From Alloalcanivorax venustensis ISO4 (GTDB lineage: Bacteria; Pseudomonadota; Gammaproteobacteria; Pseudomonadales; Alcanivoracaceae), in NCBI RefSeq assembly GCF_015356855.1, contig NZ_ARXR01000012.1, forward strand, positions 1 to 64,000: DNA of 64,000 bases, written 5' to 3'. Position 1 is the stretch's first letter, and every line of letters starts with the position of its first letter. Made by a program: the position numbers and the translations under genes. Shown here piece after piece: positions 27,504-37,291 of this stretch. The notes beneath the pieces are model-generated. The model did not search any database. It saw only the letters and a program-made list of their open reading frames with translations, and had not been told where the DNA came from.

Positions 27504-28540
27504 GCGGCCAATGCTCCGTCTTTGTTCCGGGCAGACACCTCGCCGTAGCCACCGATTCGAATCCGGTCGCCGAGGGCGCTGATCTGTTGGAAAAACTGCT
27601 CAATGGCCCGCCGTTGTTGGCCGGCCTTTTCCAGTTTGTTGAACCCGCGCCGAAAATCTTCCCCGCCGGGCAGGTGTTGCGTATACCAGCCCAGATGCTT
27701 GCGGGCGATGCGCACGCCGGAGTAGTCCCCGTAAAAGCGATGCAGGTCGATCAGGTGCGCGAGGACGCGGGCAGCCACGTCTTCGACCTTCGGCGCCGGG
27801 GGCAGCCGACCGTGATCCAGGTAATGCACGGTGTCCTGGAAGATCCAGGGATTACCCTGGGCAGCGCGGCCGATCATGATACCACTGGCACCCGTGGTTT
27901 CCAGTATCCGTTGGGCTTTTTGTGGCGAATTGATATCACCGTTGGCGATAACAGGGATGCCCACCGCGGCCACAACGTCGCGGACGGTGTGGAACTCCGC
28001 CTCGCCGTTGAACTTGTCGGCGCGGGTGCGTCCATGGATCGCCAGCGCCTGGATACCGGCCTGCTCGGCGATGCGGGCGATGGCCACGGCATTGCGATCG
28101 TCGCGGGTCGGGCCGGTGCGGATTTTCAGGGTCACCGGCACGTCCACCGCCGCCACCACCGCGTCCAGAATCCGGGCCACCAGGTCCGGGTCGGAAAGCA
28201 GTGCGGAGCCGGCGGCGCGCTTGCACACCTTTTTCGCCGGGCAGCCCATGTTGATATCGATGATCTGCGCGCCCCGGTCCACATTGGCCCGGGCCGCGTG
28301 CGCCAGCATGTCCGGTTCGCCGCCGGCGATCTGCACCGACACCGGCCCCGGCTCGCCGCTATGGTCGAGCCGGTGGGCGGACTTGCGGGTGTCCCACAGC
28401 CGGGTGTCGGAAGTCACCATTTCGGACACCACCAGCCCGGCGCCCAGCTCCCGGCATAAATGCCGGAAAGGACGATCCGTCACGCCGGCCATGGGCGCGA
28501 GAATCAAGGGGTTGGGGAGCAGGTAGGAGCCGATTTGCAT
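27500..28540 (-). CDS. dusB: tRNA-dihydrouridine synthase B
   Basis: 346-residue FMN enzyme reducing uridine in the tRNA D-loop. [20 protein letters not shown] opens the barrel, the catalytic Cys is in [19 protein letters not shown], and [16 protein letters not shown] and [13 protein letters not shown] are FMN/tRNA sites. Cotranscribed with fis. The DUF3426 gene lies upstream across a GC-rich hairpin at 28595-28617. Confidence 0.95.
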   Translation of the reverse strand: MQIGSYLLPNPLILAPMAGVTDRPFRHLCRELGAGLVVSEMVTSDTRLWDTRKSAHRLDHSGEPGPVSVQIAGGEPDMLAHAARANVDRGAQIIDINMGCPAKKVCKRAAGSALLSDPDLVARILDAVVAAVDVPVTLKIRTGPTRDDRNAVAIARIAEQAGIQALAIHGRTRADKFNGEAEFHTVRDVVAAVGIPVIANGDINSPQKAQRILETTGASGIMIGRAAQGNPWIFQDTVHYLDHGRLPPAPKVEDVAARVLAHLIDLHRFYGDYSGVRIARKHLGWYTQHLPGGEDFRRGFNKLEKAGQQRRAIEQFFQQISALGDRIRIGGYGEVSARNKDGALAA

Positions 28541-28594
28541 GCTGGATTCGGGTTCGGTTGGCAGTCAGGTGTCGCCTGGAACACTGTTGAAAGT

Positions 28595-28617
28595 GCCCCG
28601 CGCGGGCCGCGCGGGGC
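28595..28617 (-). terminator. GC hairpin between DUF3426 gene and dusB
   Basis: A perfect 10-bp stem, GCCCCGCGCG (28595-28604) with CGCGCGGGGC (28608-28617), loop of three. No T-run follows on the minus strand, so it may be a pause or weak terminator rather than a full stop. Confidence 0.5.
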
Positions 28618-28663
28618 GACAATGATAGTGACCCGGAGCGCCGGGGGAAAGGCCCGTGATCAA

Positions 28664-29785
28664 TCAGGGCCGCTGGGACACCCGGGACGACGGCGGCGCG
28701 GGGGCGCGCAGGCGCAGGTTGTAGTTCACCGCGCGCTCGCCGGGATCGACGATTTCCAGGGCAATGTGCACCGGGGTATCCACCGGCATGGCGTCCAGCC
28801 CGGCCAGCTCGCCGCGCAGATATTCCGACGGCGCGAAGCGGCGCATGGCCACGGTGTCGCCGCGCAGATCCTTGAAGGTCAGCTCCAGCGCCGGGAACGG
28901 CTGCGGCCAGTCGCCCTCATTGAACAGCAGCGCATCCACCATCAGGGCGTTCTGGTAGTGCGGATGGCTGCGCACCACCAGGTTGGCGCCGCGCAGCCGG
29001 CTCAGGTCGGTCTGCAGCGGCAACTGGCAACCGAGCAGCTGGCAGGCCTCCGCGTAGAGCGGCCGCCACTGCGGCGAGCGCGCCAGGGTGTCGAAATGGA
29101 AGAAGGCGTATTGAGCCGCCAGCAGCACCAGGGCGAGCACCGACAGCAGTGCCCATTTGGCGGTCACCGCCGGCCCGGAGGGTGGCGCCGCCATGTAGTC
29201 CAGGCGCTCGTTGGCGACTTTATGGCGCCGGGTCGGGGTGCTGTTCAGAAACTCGAACTGGTCGTCGTGTTCGCTGATCGGGTCCGGGCGGGACGCGGCC
29301 GCCGGGCGGGGTTTCGGCGGCGGCGCGCTGGCCGGGGCCGGCTCGTCCTCGTCGTCCAGGTCTTCCAGCAGCGCTTCCGCCCAGGCTTCATCGGTGTCGT
29401 CGCTGCCGCCGGCCCGGCCGGCGCCTTCCATGTCCGAGAAGTCCTCACCCAGCCCTTCGTCGCCGTCGCGGTCCAGGGACAGGAACGAATCGCTCAGCTC
29501 GCTATCGCCGAAGCCGCCGCTTTTTTTGCCGTCGTCCCGGCCGTCGGTGTCCTCGTCGTCGTCGAGGGCGTACTGCCATTGCCCGGCGTTATCGCCGGTG
29601 GGGGTGGTGTCGTTGTCATCGGCGTGGGGCCGCGCCGGCGTTTCGCCGACGAAGTGATCGGTGGCCTGGAAGATCTGCAGACAGGAACCACAGCGCACCG
29701 CACCCCGGGCCTGCCCCAGGTGCTCGTCGCTGATCTTGAATTGGGCACCGCAATGCGGGCAGCGGGTTTTGTACTGGCCGGCCAT
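28664..29785 (-). CDS. Zinc-ribbon and DUF3426 domain membrane protein
   Basis: About 373 residues. N-terminal MJ0042-type zinc ribbon (RCPHCGAQFKI then VRCGSCLQIF), a long acidic low-complexity linker (about 60-190), one membrane helix (WALLSVLALVLLAAQYAFFHF) and a C-terminal DUF3426 domain. Found between prmA and dusB in Pseudomonas relatives; function unknown. Start set at MAGQYKTRC; 20 upstream codons in frame look non-coding. The layout suggests a cytoplasmic zinc finger facing a periplasmic domain. Confidence 0.85.
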   Translation of the reverse strand: MAGQYKTRCPHCGAQFKISDEHLGQARGAVRCGSCLQIFQATDHFVGETPARPHADDNDTTPTGDNAGQWQYALDDDEDTDGRDDGKKSGGFGDSELSDSFLSLDRDGDEGLGEDFSDMEGAGRAGGSDDTDEAWAEALLEDLDDEDEPAPASAPPPKPRPAAASRPDPISEHDDQFEFLNSTPTRRHKVANERLDYMAAPPSGPAVTAKWALLSVLALVLLAAQYAFFHFDTLARSPQWRPLYAEACQLLGCQLPLQTDLSRLRGANLVVRSHPHYQNALMVDALLFNEGDWPQPFPALELTFKDLRGDTVAMRRFAPSEYLRGELAGLDAMPVDTPVHIALEIVDPGERAVNYNLRLRAPAPPSSRVSQRP

Positions 29786-29858
29786 GGTTTTTATGTTTTG
29801 AGGGATAGAAAGTTTGTTGTACAGAAAAACAGGGGGTGGCGGCAAGCGCCGCGGCCGC

Positions 29859-30743
29859 TTATCTGTCCGCCTTGCGAACCCCGTCCACCCGCACCCAGTC
29901 GCCGCGCTGCCGGGTGGGGCTGAGATCGAACCAGGGCGCGTAGGCGTCGCGCACGCTTTGCGCCTGACCGGCGAGGATACCGGACAGCGCCATCGGCGCG
30001 CCCGGGCGGCAGCGGCCCGCCAGCACCGGCGCCAGCTCGATCAGCGGCGCGGCGAGAATATTGGCCACCAGCAGGTCGCACTGATAGTCGGTGGCCAGGG
30101 CCTCCGGCAGGCACAGATCGAGCCGCTCGCCGACGCCGTTGGCGGCGGCGTTGTCGGCGCTGGCGGTGAGCGCCTGGTGGTCGATGTCGGTGCCCAGCGC
30201 CCGCTCCGCGCCCAGCAGCAGCGCGGCGATCGCCAGCACCCCGGAGCCGCAGCCGAAGTCCAGCACCTGCTTGCCGTCCAGGTCGGTCTGCTCCAGCCAC
30301 TCCAGGCACAGCGCGGTGGTGTCATGGGTGCCGGTGCCGAACGCCAGGCCCGGGTCCAGCTTGAGATTGACCGCGTCCGGCTGCGGCGGGTCGCTCCAGC
30401 TGGGTACGATCCACAGCCGCTCGCCGAAGCGCATGGGCTGGAAGTCGTCCATCCAGGCCCGTTCCCAGGCCTGGTCGGCCAGTGCTTCGACACGGTGATC
30501 GGCGAACACCAGACCCTGCTCGCCCAGGCGGGCGAGGATGGCGTCGGTGTCGGTGTCGTCGCTGAACAGGGCGGTGACCACGGTGGTGCGCCACAGGGGG
30601 CGGGCCCCCGGGGGCGGCTCGAAGACCGGCTGGTCGGCGCCGTCGGTGAGCGTCACCGCGCCGGCGCCGAGCGCTTCCAGGGCGTCCTGGAAAGCGTCGG
30701 CGTGGTCCGGGTCGGTGGCGATGTGGAGCTGAAGCCAGCTCAT
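29859..30743 (-). CDS. prmA: Ribosomal protein L11 methyltransferase
   Basis: 294 residues. Trimethylates several amino groups of L11 using SAM. The N-terminal substrate-recognition domain is followed by the methyltransferase core: [39 protein letters not shown] and [15 protein letters not shown] (the NxxA-type substrate loop). Its start overlaps the accC stop by 4 bp, so it is read with accBC. Confidence 0.95.
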   Translation of the reverse strand: MSWLQLHIATDPDHADAFQDALEALGAGAVTLTDGADQPVFEPPPGARPLWRTTVVTALFSDDTDTDAILARLGEQGLVFADHRVEALADQAWERAWMDDFQPMRFGERLWIVPSWSDPPQPDAVNLKLDPGLAFGTGTHDTTALCLEWLEQTDLDGKQVLDFGCGSGVLAIAALLLGAERALGTDIDHQALTASADNAAANGVGERLDLCLPEALATDYQCDLLVANILAAPLIELAPVLAGRCRPGAPMALSGILAGQAQSVRDAYAPWFDLSPTRQRGDWVRVDGVRKADR

Positions 30744-32089
30744 GAACCGAGCTTCTTCTCCAGGTGGTGGATGTCCACGCCGCCTTTCTGGAACGCGGGG
30801 TCGCGGAAAATCTTGTCCCGGTGCAGGGCCACGTTGGTCTTGATGCCCTCCACCACGATTTCATCCAGGGCGTTGCGCATGCGCGCGAACGCAACGTCCC
30901 GGTTTTCGCCCCAGGTGATCAGCTTGCCGATCAGCGAGTCGTAGTAGGGCGGTACCGTGTAGCCGCCGTAGACGTGGGAGTCCACCCGCACGCCGTTGCC
31001 GCCGGGGGCGTGGAAGTAGCTGATGCGGCCGGGGCTGGGCACGAAGGTGACCGGATCCTCGGCGTTGACGCGCACTTCGATGGCATGGCCGAGGAAGGTG
31101 ACGTCCTCCTGCTTCAGCCTGAGGGCGTTGTCGCCGGCGATGCGCAGCTGTTCCTTGACGATGTCCACGCCGGTGATCATTTCACTGACCGGGTGTTCCA
31201 CCTGCACACGGGTGTTCATCTCGATGAAGTAGAAGCGCTCGTCCTCGTAGAGGAATTCGAAGGTGCCGGCGCCGCGGTAGTTGATCTCCTTGCAGGCGTC
31301 CACGCAGCGTTTCGCCACTTCGTTCTTCAGATGCAGGGGGATGTCCGGGGCCGGCGCCTCCTCCACCACTTTCTGGTGGCGGCGCTGCAGGGAGCAGTCC
31401 CGGTCGCCCAGGTGAATGGCATGGCCGGCGCCGTCGGACAGCACCTGGATTTCCACATGGCGCGGTCTCTGCAGAAACTTTTCCATGTAGACGGTGGCGT
31501 CGCCGAAGGCGTTCTTGGCTTCCGAGCGGGTCAGGGTGATGGCGTTGAGCAGCTGGTCGCGGCTTTCCACCACGCGCATGCCGCGCCCGCCGCCGCCGGA
31601 GGCCGCCTTGATGATCACCGGGTAGCCGATCTCCTCGGCCATTATCAGCGCCGCGTCGGCGTCGTCGCCCACCGAACCGCTGGAGCCGGGCACCGTCGGC
31701 ACACCGGCTTTCTTCATCGCTTCAATGGCGGACACCTTGTTGCCCATCAGGCGAATGGTTTCCGCGCGCGGCCCGATGAAGATAAAGCCGGAGCGTTCGA
31801 CGCTCTCGGCGAAGTCCGCGTTTTCCGCCAGGAAGCCGTAGCCGGGATGGATGGCGTCGGCGTCGGTGACCTCCGCGGCGCTGATGATCGCCGGGATGTT
31901 CAGGTAGGAATTGGCCGACGGGGCCGGGCCGATGCAGACCGCCTCATCCGCCAGGCGCACGTGCATCAGATCCCGGTCGGCCTTGGAATACACCGCCACG
32001 GTGCGGATGCCCATCTCTTTACAGGCGCGCAGAATCCGCAGGGCGATTTCGCCTCGGTTGGCAATCAGTACTTTTTCCAGCATGGGCAA
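30740..32089 (-). CDS. accC: Acetyl-CoA carboxylase, biotin carboxylase subunit
   Basis: 449 residues, ATP-grasp enzyme that carboxylates biotin on AccB with bicarbonate, first committed step of fatty-acid synthesis. [34 protein letters not shown] (ATP loop), [16 protein letters not shown] (catalytic Glu/Arg) and EVRVNAEDP are intact. Six bp after accB, in the usual accB-accC pair. Confidence 0.97.
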   Translation of the reverse strand: MPMLEKVLIANRGEIALRILRACKEMGIRTVAVYSKADRDLMHVRLADEAVCIGPAPSANSYLNIPAIISAAEVTDADAIHPGYGFLAENADFAESVERSGFIFIGPRAETIRLMGNKVSAIEAMKKAGVPTVPGSSGSVGDDADAALIMAEEIGYPVIIKAASGGGGRGMRVVESRDQLLNAITLTRSEAKNAFGDATVYMEKFLQRPRHVEIQVLSDGAGHAIHLGDRDCSLQRRHQKVVEEAPAPDIPLHLKNEVAKRCVDACKEINYRGAGTFEFLYEDERFYFIEMNTRVQVEHPVSEMITGVDIVKEQLRIAGDNALRLKQEDVTFLGHAIEVRVNAEDPVTFVPSPGRISYFHAPGGNGVRVDSHVYGGYTVPPYYDSLIGKLITWGENRDVAFARMRNALDEIVVEGIKTNVALHRDKIFRDPAFQKGGVDIHHLEKKLGS

Positions 32090-32095
32090 CCCCCG

Positions 32096-32548
32096 TTAAA
32101 CGATGGAGAACAGGGGCTGGTCGAATTCCACCGGCTCGCCGTCCTCCACGAGAATGGCGTCGATGGTGCCGGATTTGTCCGCCTCGATCTGGTTCATCAT
32201 CTTCATCGCCTCGACGATGCACAGCACGTCGCCGGCTTTCACTTTCTGGCCCACCTCCACGAACGAGGCCGCGCCCGGGGACGGGGAGCGGTAGAAGGTG
32301 CCGACCATCGGCGAGCGCACCATATGGCCGCTGGGGGTGTCGTCCTGGGCGGGGGGCGCCGCTTCCGGAGCCGGGGCCGCCGGTGCGGGCGCGGGGGCCG
32401 AGGGCTGCGGGGCGTACACCGGCGCCGCGTGGCGGCTGCCACGGCTGATGCGCACGGATTCCTCGCCTTCCTGAATTTCCAGTTCTTCAATGCCGGACTC
32501 TTCCAGCAGTTCGATCAGCTTCTTGATTTTTCGAATGTCCATGCTCAT
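32096..32548 (-). CDS. accB: Biotin carboxyl carrier protein
   Basis: 150 residues. The N-terminal helix ([21 protein letters not shown]) is followed by an Ala/Pro-rich hinge (about 45-75) and the biotinyl domain with the biotinylated Lys in EAMKMMNQI. Start at MSMDIRK: the ATG overlaps the aroQ stop by 4 bp, and the frame further upstream lies inside aroQ. Confidence 0.95.
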   Translation of the reverse strand: MSMDIRKIKKLIELLEESGIEELEIQEGEESVRISRGSRHAAPVYAPQPSAPAPAPAAPAPEAAPPAQDDTPSGHMVRSPMVGTFYRSPSPGAASFVEVGQKVKAGDVLCIVEAMKMMNQIEADKSGTIDAILVEDGEPVEFDQPLFSIV

Positions 32549-32994
32549 TCCTGTGCCTGATCCAGTTTTTCCAGAGCGGCGGCCAGCGCCAGCCGGTAGC
32601 CGGTGGCGCCCAGGCCGCAAATGACGCCCTCGGCGATGTCGGAGAAGTAAGAGTGGTGCCGGAAGGTTTCACGGCGGTGCACGTTGGACAGGTGCACCTC
32701 GATGAACGGAATCCGCACCGCCAGCAGAGCGTCGCGCAGTGCCACGCTGGTGTGGGTGAACGCGGCCGGGTTGAACAGAATGAAATCGATGCCTTCCGCG
32801 GGGGCGCCGTGGATGCGTTCGATCAGTTCGTACTCGGCGTTGCTTTGCAGATGCTGCAGGTGGTGTCCGGCCTCGGCGGCCTGGTCCATCAGTGCCTGAT
32901 CGATCTCCGCCAGGGTGGCGGCGCCGTACTGGTCCGGCTCGCGGCGGCCCAGCAGGTTCAGGTTGGGCCCATGCAGGACGAGGATGCTAGCCAA
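32545..32994 (-). CDS. aroQ: Type II 3-dehydroquinate dehydratase
   Basis: 149 residues, dodecameric shikimate-pathway enzyme. [17 protein letters not shown] holds the catalytic Tyr and Arg loop, [17 protein letters not shown] the catalytic His/Asn, and [23 protein letters not shown] the substrate-binding strand. First gene of the aroQ-accB-accC-prmA run; its promoter is in the gap 32995-33142. Confidence 0.96.
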   Translation of the reverse strand: MASILVLHGPNLNLLGRREPDQYGAATLAEIDQALMDQAAEAGHHLQHLQSNAEYELIERIHGAPAEGIDFILFNPAAFTHTSVALRDALLAVRIPFIEVHLSNVHRRETFRHHSYFSDIAEGVICGLGATGYRLALAAALEKLDQAQE

Positions 32995-33142
32995 GGCGTA
33001 TACCCCTGAATTTGTCGTTATCTGCGTTGAACGTGTGGCAAAAAGCCAGTTTGTCCGACTTTTCCCTATATTTGGGAGTCTAAGGGTATCTCATGAAGGA
33101 AAAAAGGACTTTACACCATTGGTTACATGTATGTGCGCGGGG

Positions 33143-35083
33143 TCAAAGATGCGGCGTCACGCGCCGCTCCAGATGCTTGAGGAAACGCTCGCTGTCCATC
33201 TCGCCCAGCACGCGGGATTCGGGCACCTCTTCGCCGTCGGGGGCGAAGAACACGAAGCTGGGCAGGCCGAAGATGTCGTAGTCGGCCATGATGTTCTGGT
33301 TTTCCTGGTTGATCTCGGTGATGTCGACCCGGTAGAGGTCATAGCCGGCCATGGCGTCGAGCACGCGCGGGTCGCTGAGGGTGGTGTCTTCCATGACCTT
33401 GCAGGCCACGCACCATTCGGCGAAGAAATCCACCAGCACCGGTTTGTCCGCGTCGGCGGAGCGGGCCAGGGCGTCGCGCAGGCCCTGGCGGCCGTCCACG
33501 TCGATCCAGGGGCCGTGCTGGCCGTCGTCCGCCGTGGCGGCGGTGTTGTCGCCGCCGGCCTGGCCGCTGCTTTCGGTTTGCGGCTGGGTGAGGGGTTTGA
33601 GCGGCTGCCAGGGGTCGCTGCCGCCGCCGGCGGCGCCCACCACCATGATCGCGCCGTACAGGGCCAGCACCAGGGCGAGGCCCCGTTTCAGACGCGAGCC
33701 GCCTTCGCGCACCGGTTCCAGGGCGCCCAGCTGCACGCCGTACACCGCCAGCAACAGGCCGTAGAAGGCCAGCGTCAGGGTGTCGCTGACAATGCGGTCG
33801 AGCAGCCAGATGGCGACGCCCAGCATGACGACGCCGAAGAAGCGTTTGATGTCTTCCATCCACTGGCCGGCGCGGGGCAGGAAATGGCCGCCGCCGGTGC
33901 CGAAGATGATCAACGGCACGCCCATGCCCAGGGCCAGGGCGAACAGCGAGGCGGCGCCGGTGACCGCGTCGCCGGTGCCGGCCACGTAGAGCAGGGCGCC
34001 GGCCAGGATCGGGGTGACGCAGGGGGACACCACCAGGGCGGAAATCACGCCCATTAGCACGGCGCCGCCCAGCCCGCCGCGGCCGTTGGGCCCGGCGTTG
34101 TTGAGCCGGTTGCGCAGCCGCTCCGGTAACTGAAGCTCATAGAGCCCGAACATGGACAGTGCCAGCAGCACGAAGATCACCACGCTGGTGAGGATGGCCG
34201 CCGGCTGCTGGAGCAGAAACTGCAGGTTGAGGCCGGCGCCGAACACCGCCACCAGCAGGCCGGCCAGGGTGTACGGCACCGCCACGCCGAGCACATAGGC
34301 GCAGCTGAGTATAAAGCCGCGGCGGGCGCTGGAATCGCTTTGCCCGGCGATGATGCCGGACAGGATCGGCACCATGGGGAACACGCAGGGGGTGAAGGCC
34401 AGCAGCAGGCCGCCGGCGAAGAACAGCGCCACGATCAGCCCCAGGTTGCGGTCGTGCATCCAGCTGTTGAAGGCGTTGGCGTCCTCGGAGAGCAGAATGC
34501 TGAAGAAGCCGTCCTCGCCGTCGCGGGGCTCGCCGGCCGCGGCGCCGTCGTTTGCCGAGACCTCGCCGGCCGCCGGCGCGTCGGCGGCCGGGGCGCGCTC
34601 CGGGCCGGGCGCGCTGAACGAGAAGGTGCGGACCTCCGGCGGGTAGCACAGCTTGTCCTCGATACAGCCCTGGTACCGCACTTCCAGCTCGGTGTCGGCC
34701 AGGGGCACGCTGTCCAGCGGCAGGCGCACGTCGAGCTGGCCGAAGAACACGTTGACGTCGCCGTAGATTTCGTCGGTCTTGGCCTCGCCGGGGGGCAGTT
34801 CCAGGTCGTCGAAATCGTCCAGCAGGTTGCCGTTGGCGTCGCGCAGGGTGAAGTCGAGGCGGTGGCGGTAGAGGTAGACCCGGTCGAGCATGCTGAAGCT
34901 GACCAGCAGCTGCTGGCGGTCCCAGTCCGCGTCGGGTACCACCTGGATCGCTTCGTCCACGTTGGGCAGGCGGTCATCGCCGCCGCCGAACGGGCTGTCG
35001 CCGCCCCCCAGGGACAGCGCCGGGGCGGCCACGCTCAAAGCGAGCCCCACCACCGCGATCAGCATGCGCAGAGTCAACGTCAT
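33143..35083 (-). CDS. dsbD: Thiol:disulfide interchange protein DsbD
   Basis: 646 residues, inner-membrane reductant carrier from cytoplasmic thioredoxin to periplasmic DsbC/DsbG and cytochrome c maturation. Signal peptide, periplasmic alpha domain with its Cys pair in CIEDKLCYPP, eight-helix beta domain with one Cys each in TPCVFPMVPIL and SPCVTPILAGALL, and a C-terminal thioredoxin-like domain with WCVACKVMED. All six working Cys are present. Lies next to the aroQ operon as in Pseudomonas (dipZ). Confidence 0.95.
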   Translation of the reverse strand: MTLTLRMLIAVVGLALSVAAPALSLGGGDSPFGGGDDRLPNVDEAIQVVPDADWDRQQLLVSFSMLDRVYLYRHRLDFTLRDANGNLLDDFDDLELPPGEAKTDEIYGDVNVFFGQLDVRLPLDSVPLADTELEVRYQGCIEDKLCYPPEVRTFSFSAPGPERAPAADAPAAGEVSANDGAAAGEPRDGEDGFFSILLSEDANAFNSWMHDRNLGLIVALFFAGGLLLAFTPCVFPMVPILSGIIAGQSDSSARRGFILSCAYVLGVAVPYTLAGLLVAVFGAGLNLQFLLQQPAAILTSVVIFVLLALSMFGLYELQLPERLRNRLNNAGPNGRGGLGGAVLMGVISALVVSPCVTPILAGALLYVAGTGDAVTGAASLFALALGMGVPLIIFGTGGGHFLPRAGQWMEDIKRFFGVVMLGVAIWLLDRIVSDTLTLAFYGLLLAVYGVQLGALEPVREGGSRLKRGLALVLALYGAIMVVGAAGGGSDPWQPLKPLTQPQTESSGQAGGDNTAATADDGQHGPWIDVDGRQGLRDALARSADADKPVLVDFFAEWCVACKVMEDTTLSDPRVLDAMAGYDLYRVDITEINQENQNIMADYDIFGLPSFVFFAPDGEEVPESRVLGEMDSERFLKHLERRVTPHL

Positions 35084-35339
35084 CTATTCCTCCCACTGGA
35101 TACAGCCTTTCGATGCCGGACCGGAGGCCGGGTTCCCGGATAGGCCGGGAAAAACACCGCACAAGTATGCCGGGGCCTGGATTAGCGCCGGGTTAAGGTC
35201 AGCCGCATGGACCACTGGCGCGTCATTCTCGCCGCCCCGGCCCGGCGACGCAAAACTAAACGTCGTGGAGGTCGCCCTTCTCCGCTGCTTGACGTTACTC
35301 TGGTAGCCTCGTGGGATAAGACGACACTCGGGAACGATA

Positions 35340-36338
35340 ATGACGGACGACAAATTCGGACAAAAGGTCGGGGATACCCTGCTGGACCCCCGGAACAACC
35401 GCATCTGGAAAGGCCTGCTGTGGCTGCTGGCCATTCTGCTGCTGGTGGATGTGGCGCTGGGCTGGTACTGGAGCTGGGAGCCGGACCTGTCGGAAGTGAA
35501 CCGCCGTGACGGCGCGGTGGCCGGCGAGACCATGACCCGGGAAGTGATCCATGTGGCCAGCACCCTGCTCGACAAGCCCGGCGGCTACCTCAGCAACGAC
35601 ATGCTGCCGCACCGGCTGTGGCTGGATAACATGCCGTCCTGGGAGTTCGGCGTGCTGGTGCAGCTGCGCGACGTGACCCGGGTGATGCGCCGCGATATGA
35701 GCCGCTCCCAGTCGCAAAGCCAGGAAGACACCTTCCTGGCCATCGCCGAGCCGCAGTTCAACTTCGACGCCGAAAGCTGGGCGATGCCGGCCACCGAGAG
35801 CGAGTACCGGCGCGGCATTCGCGCGCTGGAGAATTACCTGGAAGCGCTCAAGCGCCAGGACGGCAGCGCCCAGTTCTACGCCCGCGCCGACAACCTCAAC
35901 TACTGGCTCAACGAAGTGCAGAACCGGCTCGGTTCCCTGAGCCTGAGCCTCAGCCAGAGCGTCGGCCGCACCCAGCTGAACACCGACAACGACACCCCGG
36001 TGGGCGAGCTGGACAAGGAAGAGCGCTTCGTGAAGACCGGCTGGATGGAGATCGACAACGTTTTCTATGAAGCGCGCGGTGCCTCCTGGGCGCTGGTGCA
36101 GCTGATGCGTGCGGTGGAAGTGGACTTCGCCGACGTGTTGCGCCGCAAGAACGCCACCGTCAGCTTCCGGCAGATGGTGCGCGAACTGGAAGCCACCCAG
36201 CAGACGCTGTGGAGCCCGGTGATTCTGAACGGCTCCGGTTTCGGGGTGTTCGCCAACCACTCGCTGGTGATGGCCAACTACATCACCCGCGCCAACGCCT
36301 CCCTGGTGGACCTGCGGAAGCTTCTGCAGGAGGGGTAA
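35340..36338 (+). CDS. DUF2333 family membrane-anchored protein
   Basis: 332 residues: a cytoplasmic N terminus of about 20, one membrane helix (GLLWLLAILLLVDVALGWYW) and a large periplasmic domain rich in helices. LDKPGGYLSNDMLPHRLWLDNMPSWEFGVLVQ is the DUF2333 block. Function unknown; the family is common in gammaproteobacteria. The stop codon is part of an inverted repeat (36336-36373). Divergent from dsbD across 256 bp that hold both promoters. Confidence 0.85.
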   Translation: MTDDKFGQKVGDTLLDPRNNRIWKGLLWLLAILLLVDVALGWYWSWEPDLSEVNRRDGAVAGETMTREVIHVASTLLDKPGGYLSNDMLPHRLWLDNMPSWEFGVLVQLRDVTRVMRRDMSRSQSQSQEDTFLAIAEPQFNFDAESWAMPATESEYRRGIRALENYLEALKRQDGSAQFYARADNLNYWLNEVQNRLGSLSLSLSQSVGRTQLNTDNDTPVGELDKEERFVKTGWMEIDNVFYEARGASWALVQLMRAVEVDFADVLRRKNATVSFRQMVRELEATQQTLWSPVILNGSGFGVFANHSLVMANYITRANASLVDLRKLLQEG

Positions 36339-36395
36339 ATCGCGACCGAAGCACTGCTTCGCAGCGCGATTTACGCCCGGCCAGGGATGGCCGGG
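36336..36395. repeat. Double-hairpin intergenic repeat (REP-like)
   Basis: Two adjoining dyads: TAAATCGCG (36336-36344) with CGCGATTTA (36365-36373), enclosing a second arm pair CGAAGCA/TGCTTCG (36347-36353, 36355-36361); then CCCGGCCA/TGGCCGGG (36376-36383, 36388-36395). A further GCGGGC/GCCCGC pair lies at about 36434-36450. Sits between convergent genes, so it could stop transcription both ways, but its complexity suggests a dispersed repeat. Confidence 0.7.
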
Positions 36396-36449
36396 CCGGG
36401 CCCTCTAGTGGCAAAAGCCCATCGCCAGGGAAGGCGGGCACCGCGCCCG

Positions 36450-37214
36450 CTACGCCTTCACCCCCAAAAAACCTGCAAAGTTGTACCACTTAAAGAACAT
36501 ATCCACGTTATCCAGGCCGCTGCGGGCGAGAATCTTGATGTTCTCGTCCGGGCGGTAGGGAATCAGCACGTTCTCCAGCGCTTCCCGCTTTTTGGCGATC
36601 TCGGTTTCCGAGTAGCCGTTGCGCTTTTTCATGTCGTAGTAGAGCTTGATCCACAGCCGGTTGAGCAGGGCGTCGCTGCCCAGCACCTTTTCCACCAGGA
36701 TCAGCACGCCGCCGGGGTTGAGGCCGTCCACCACCGAGCGCAGCAGGCTCTCCCGATTGACCGGACGCACGAACTGCAGGGTCAGGTTGAGCACCACCAC
36801 GGAGGCGTTCTCGATCAGGATGCCGTCGTTCAGGTCGGCGTGCTCCAGCCGCAGGCGGCCGGACTGGTGCTGGCCGCTGAGGTTGTCGCGGGCCTTTTCC
36901 AGCATTGCCGGAGAATAGTCTACGCCCACCAGGGTGGCGGCGGCGTCCACCGTGCGGTCCAGGCTTTTCAGTGTGAGGCCGGTGGAGCAGCCCAGGTCGT
37001 AGACCCGCGAGCCGGGGGTGGCGAATTCGCCGGCCAGCTCGCCGATCATGCGTTGCAGCTCGCCGTACTGGGGGATGCTGCGATCCAGCATGTCGTCGAA
37101 CACCCGGGCGGTGCTCTCGCCGAAATCAAAGTCGCTGATCGCCCGGTCCTGTTCGGCGAACAGCCGGTCCTTGCCGGAGGCAGGTTTGGAAGTGGGATCG
37201 TTGTCCGAAGTCAT
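36450..37214 (-). CDS. cmoA: Carboxy-S-adenosyl-L-methionine synthase
   Basis: 254 residues. Makes carboxy-SAM from SAM and prephenate for the wobble base cmo5U34 in tRNA. FDFGESTARVFDDMLDRSIPQY, VYDLGCSTGLTLKSL, VVLNLTLQFVRP and GYSETEIAKKREALENVL align by eye with E. coli CmoA. Start at MTSDNDP; the frame is open further up through a terminator, which rules out the longer form. cmoB is not adjacent. Confidence 0.92.
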   Translation of the reverse strand: MTSDNDPTSKPASGKDRLFAEQDRAISDFDFGESTARVFDDMLDRSIPQYGELQRMIGELAGEFATPGSRVYDLGCSTGLTLKSLDRTVDAAATLVGVDYSPAMLEKARDNLSGQHQSGRLRLEHADLNDGILIENASVVVLNLTLQFVRPVNRESLLRSVVDGLNPGGVLILVEKVLGSDALLNRLWIKLYYDMKKRNGYSETEIAKKREALENVLIPYRPDENIKILARSGLDNVDMFFKWYNFAGFLGVKA

Positions 37215-37231
37215 GGGTCCGCCTGACGCTG

Positions 37232-37263
37232 AAAACCGCCCCAAAGGATGAAGGGGCGGTTTT
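37232..37263 (-). terminator. Rho-independent terminator before cmoA
   Basis: AAAACCGCCCC (37232-37242) pairs perfectly with GGGGCGGTTTT (37253-37263), 11 bp with a 10-base loop. On the minus strand it stops the PF10118 gene; the T-run on both sides would make it work in either direction. Confidence 0.85.
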
Positions 37264-37291
37264 CCGCTGTCCATTTTTTTCGCGGACCGGA

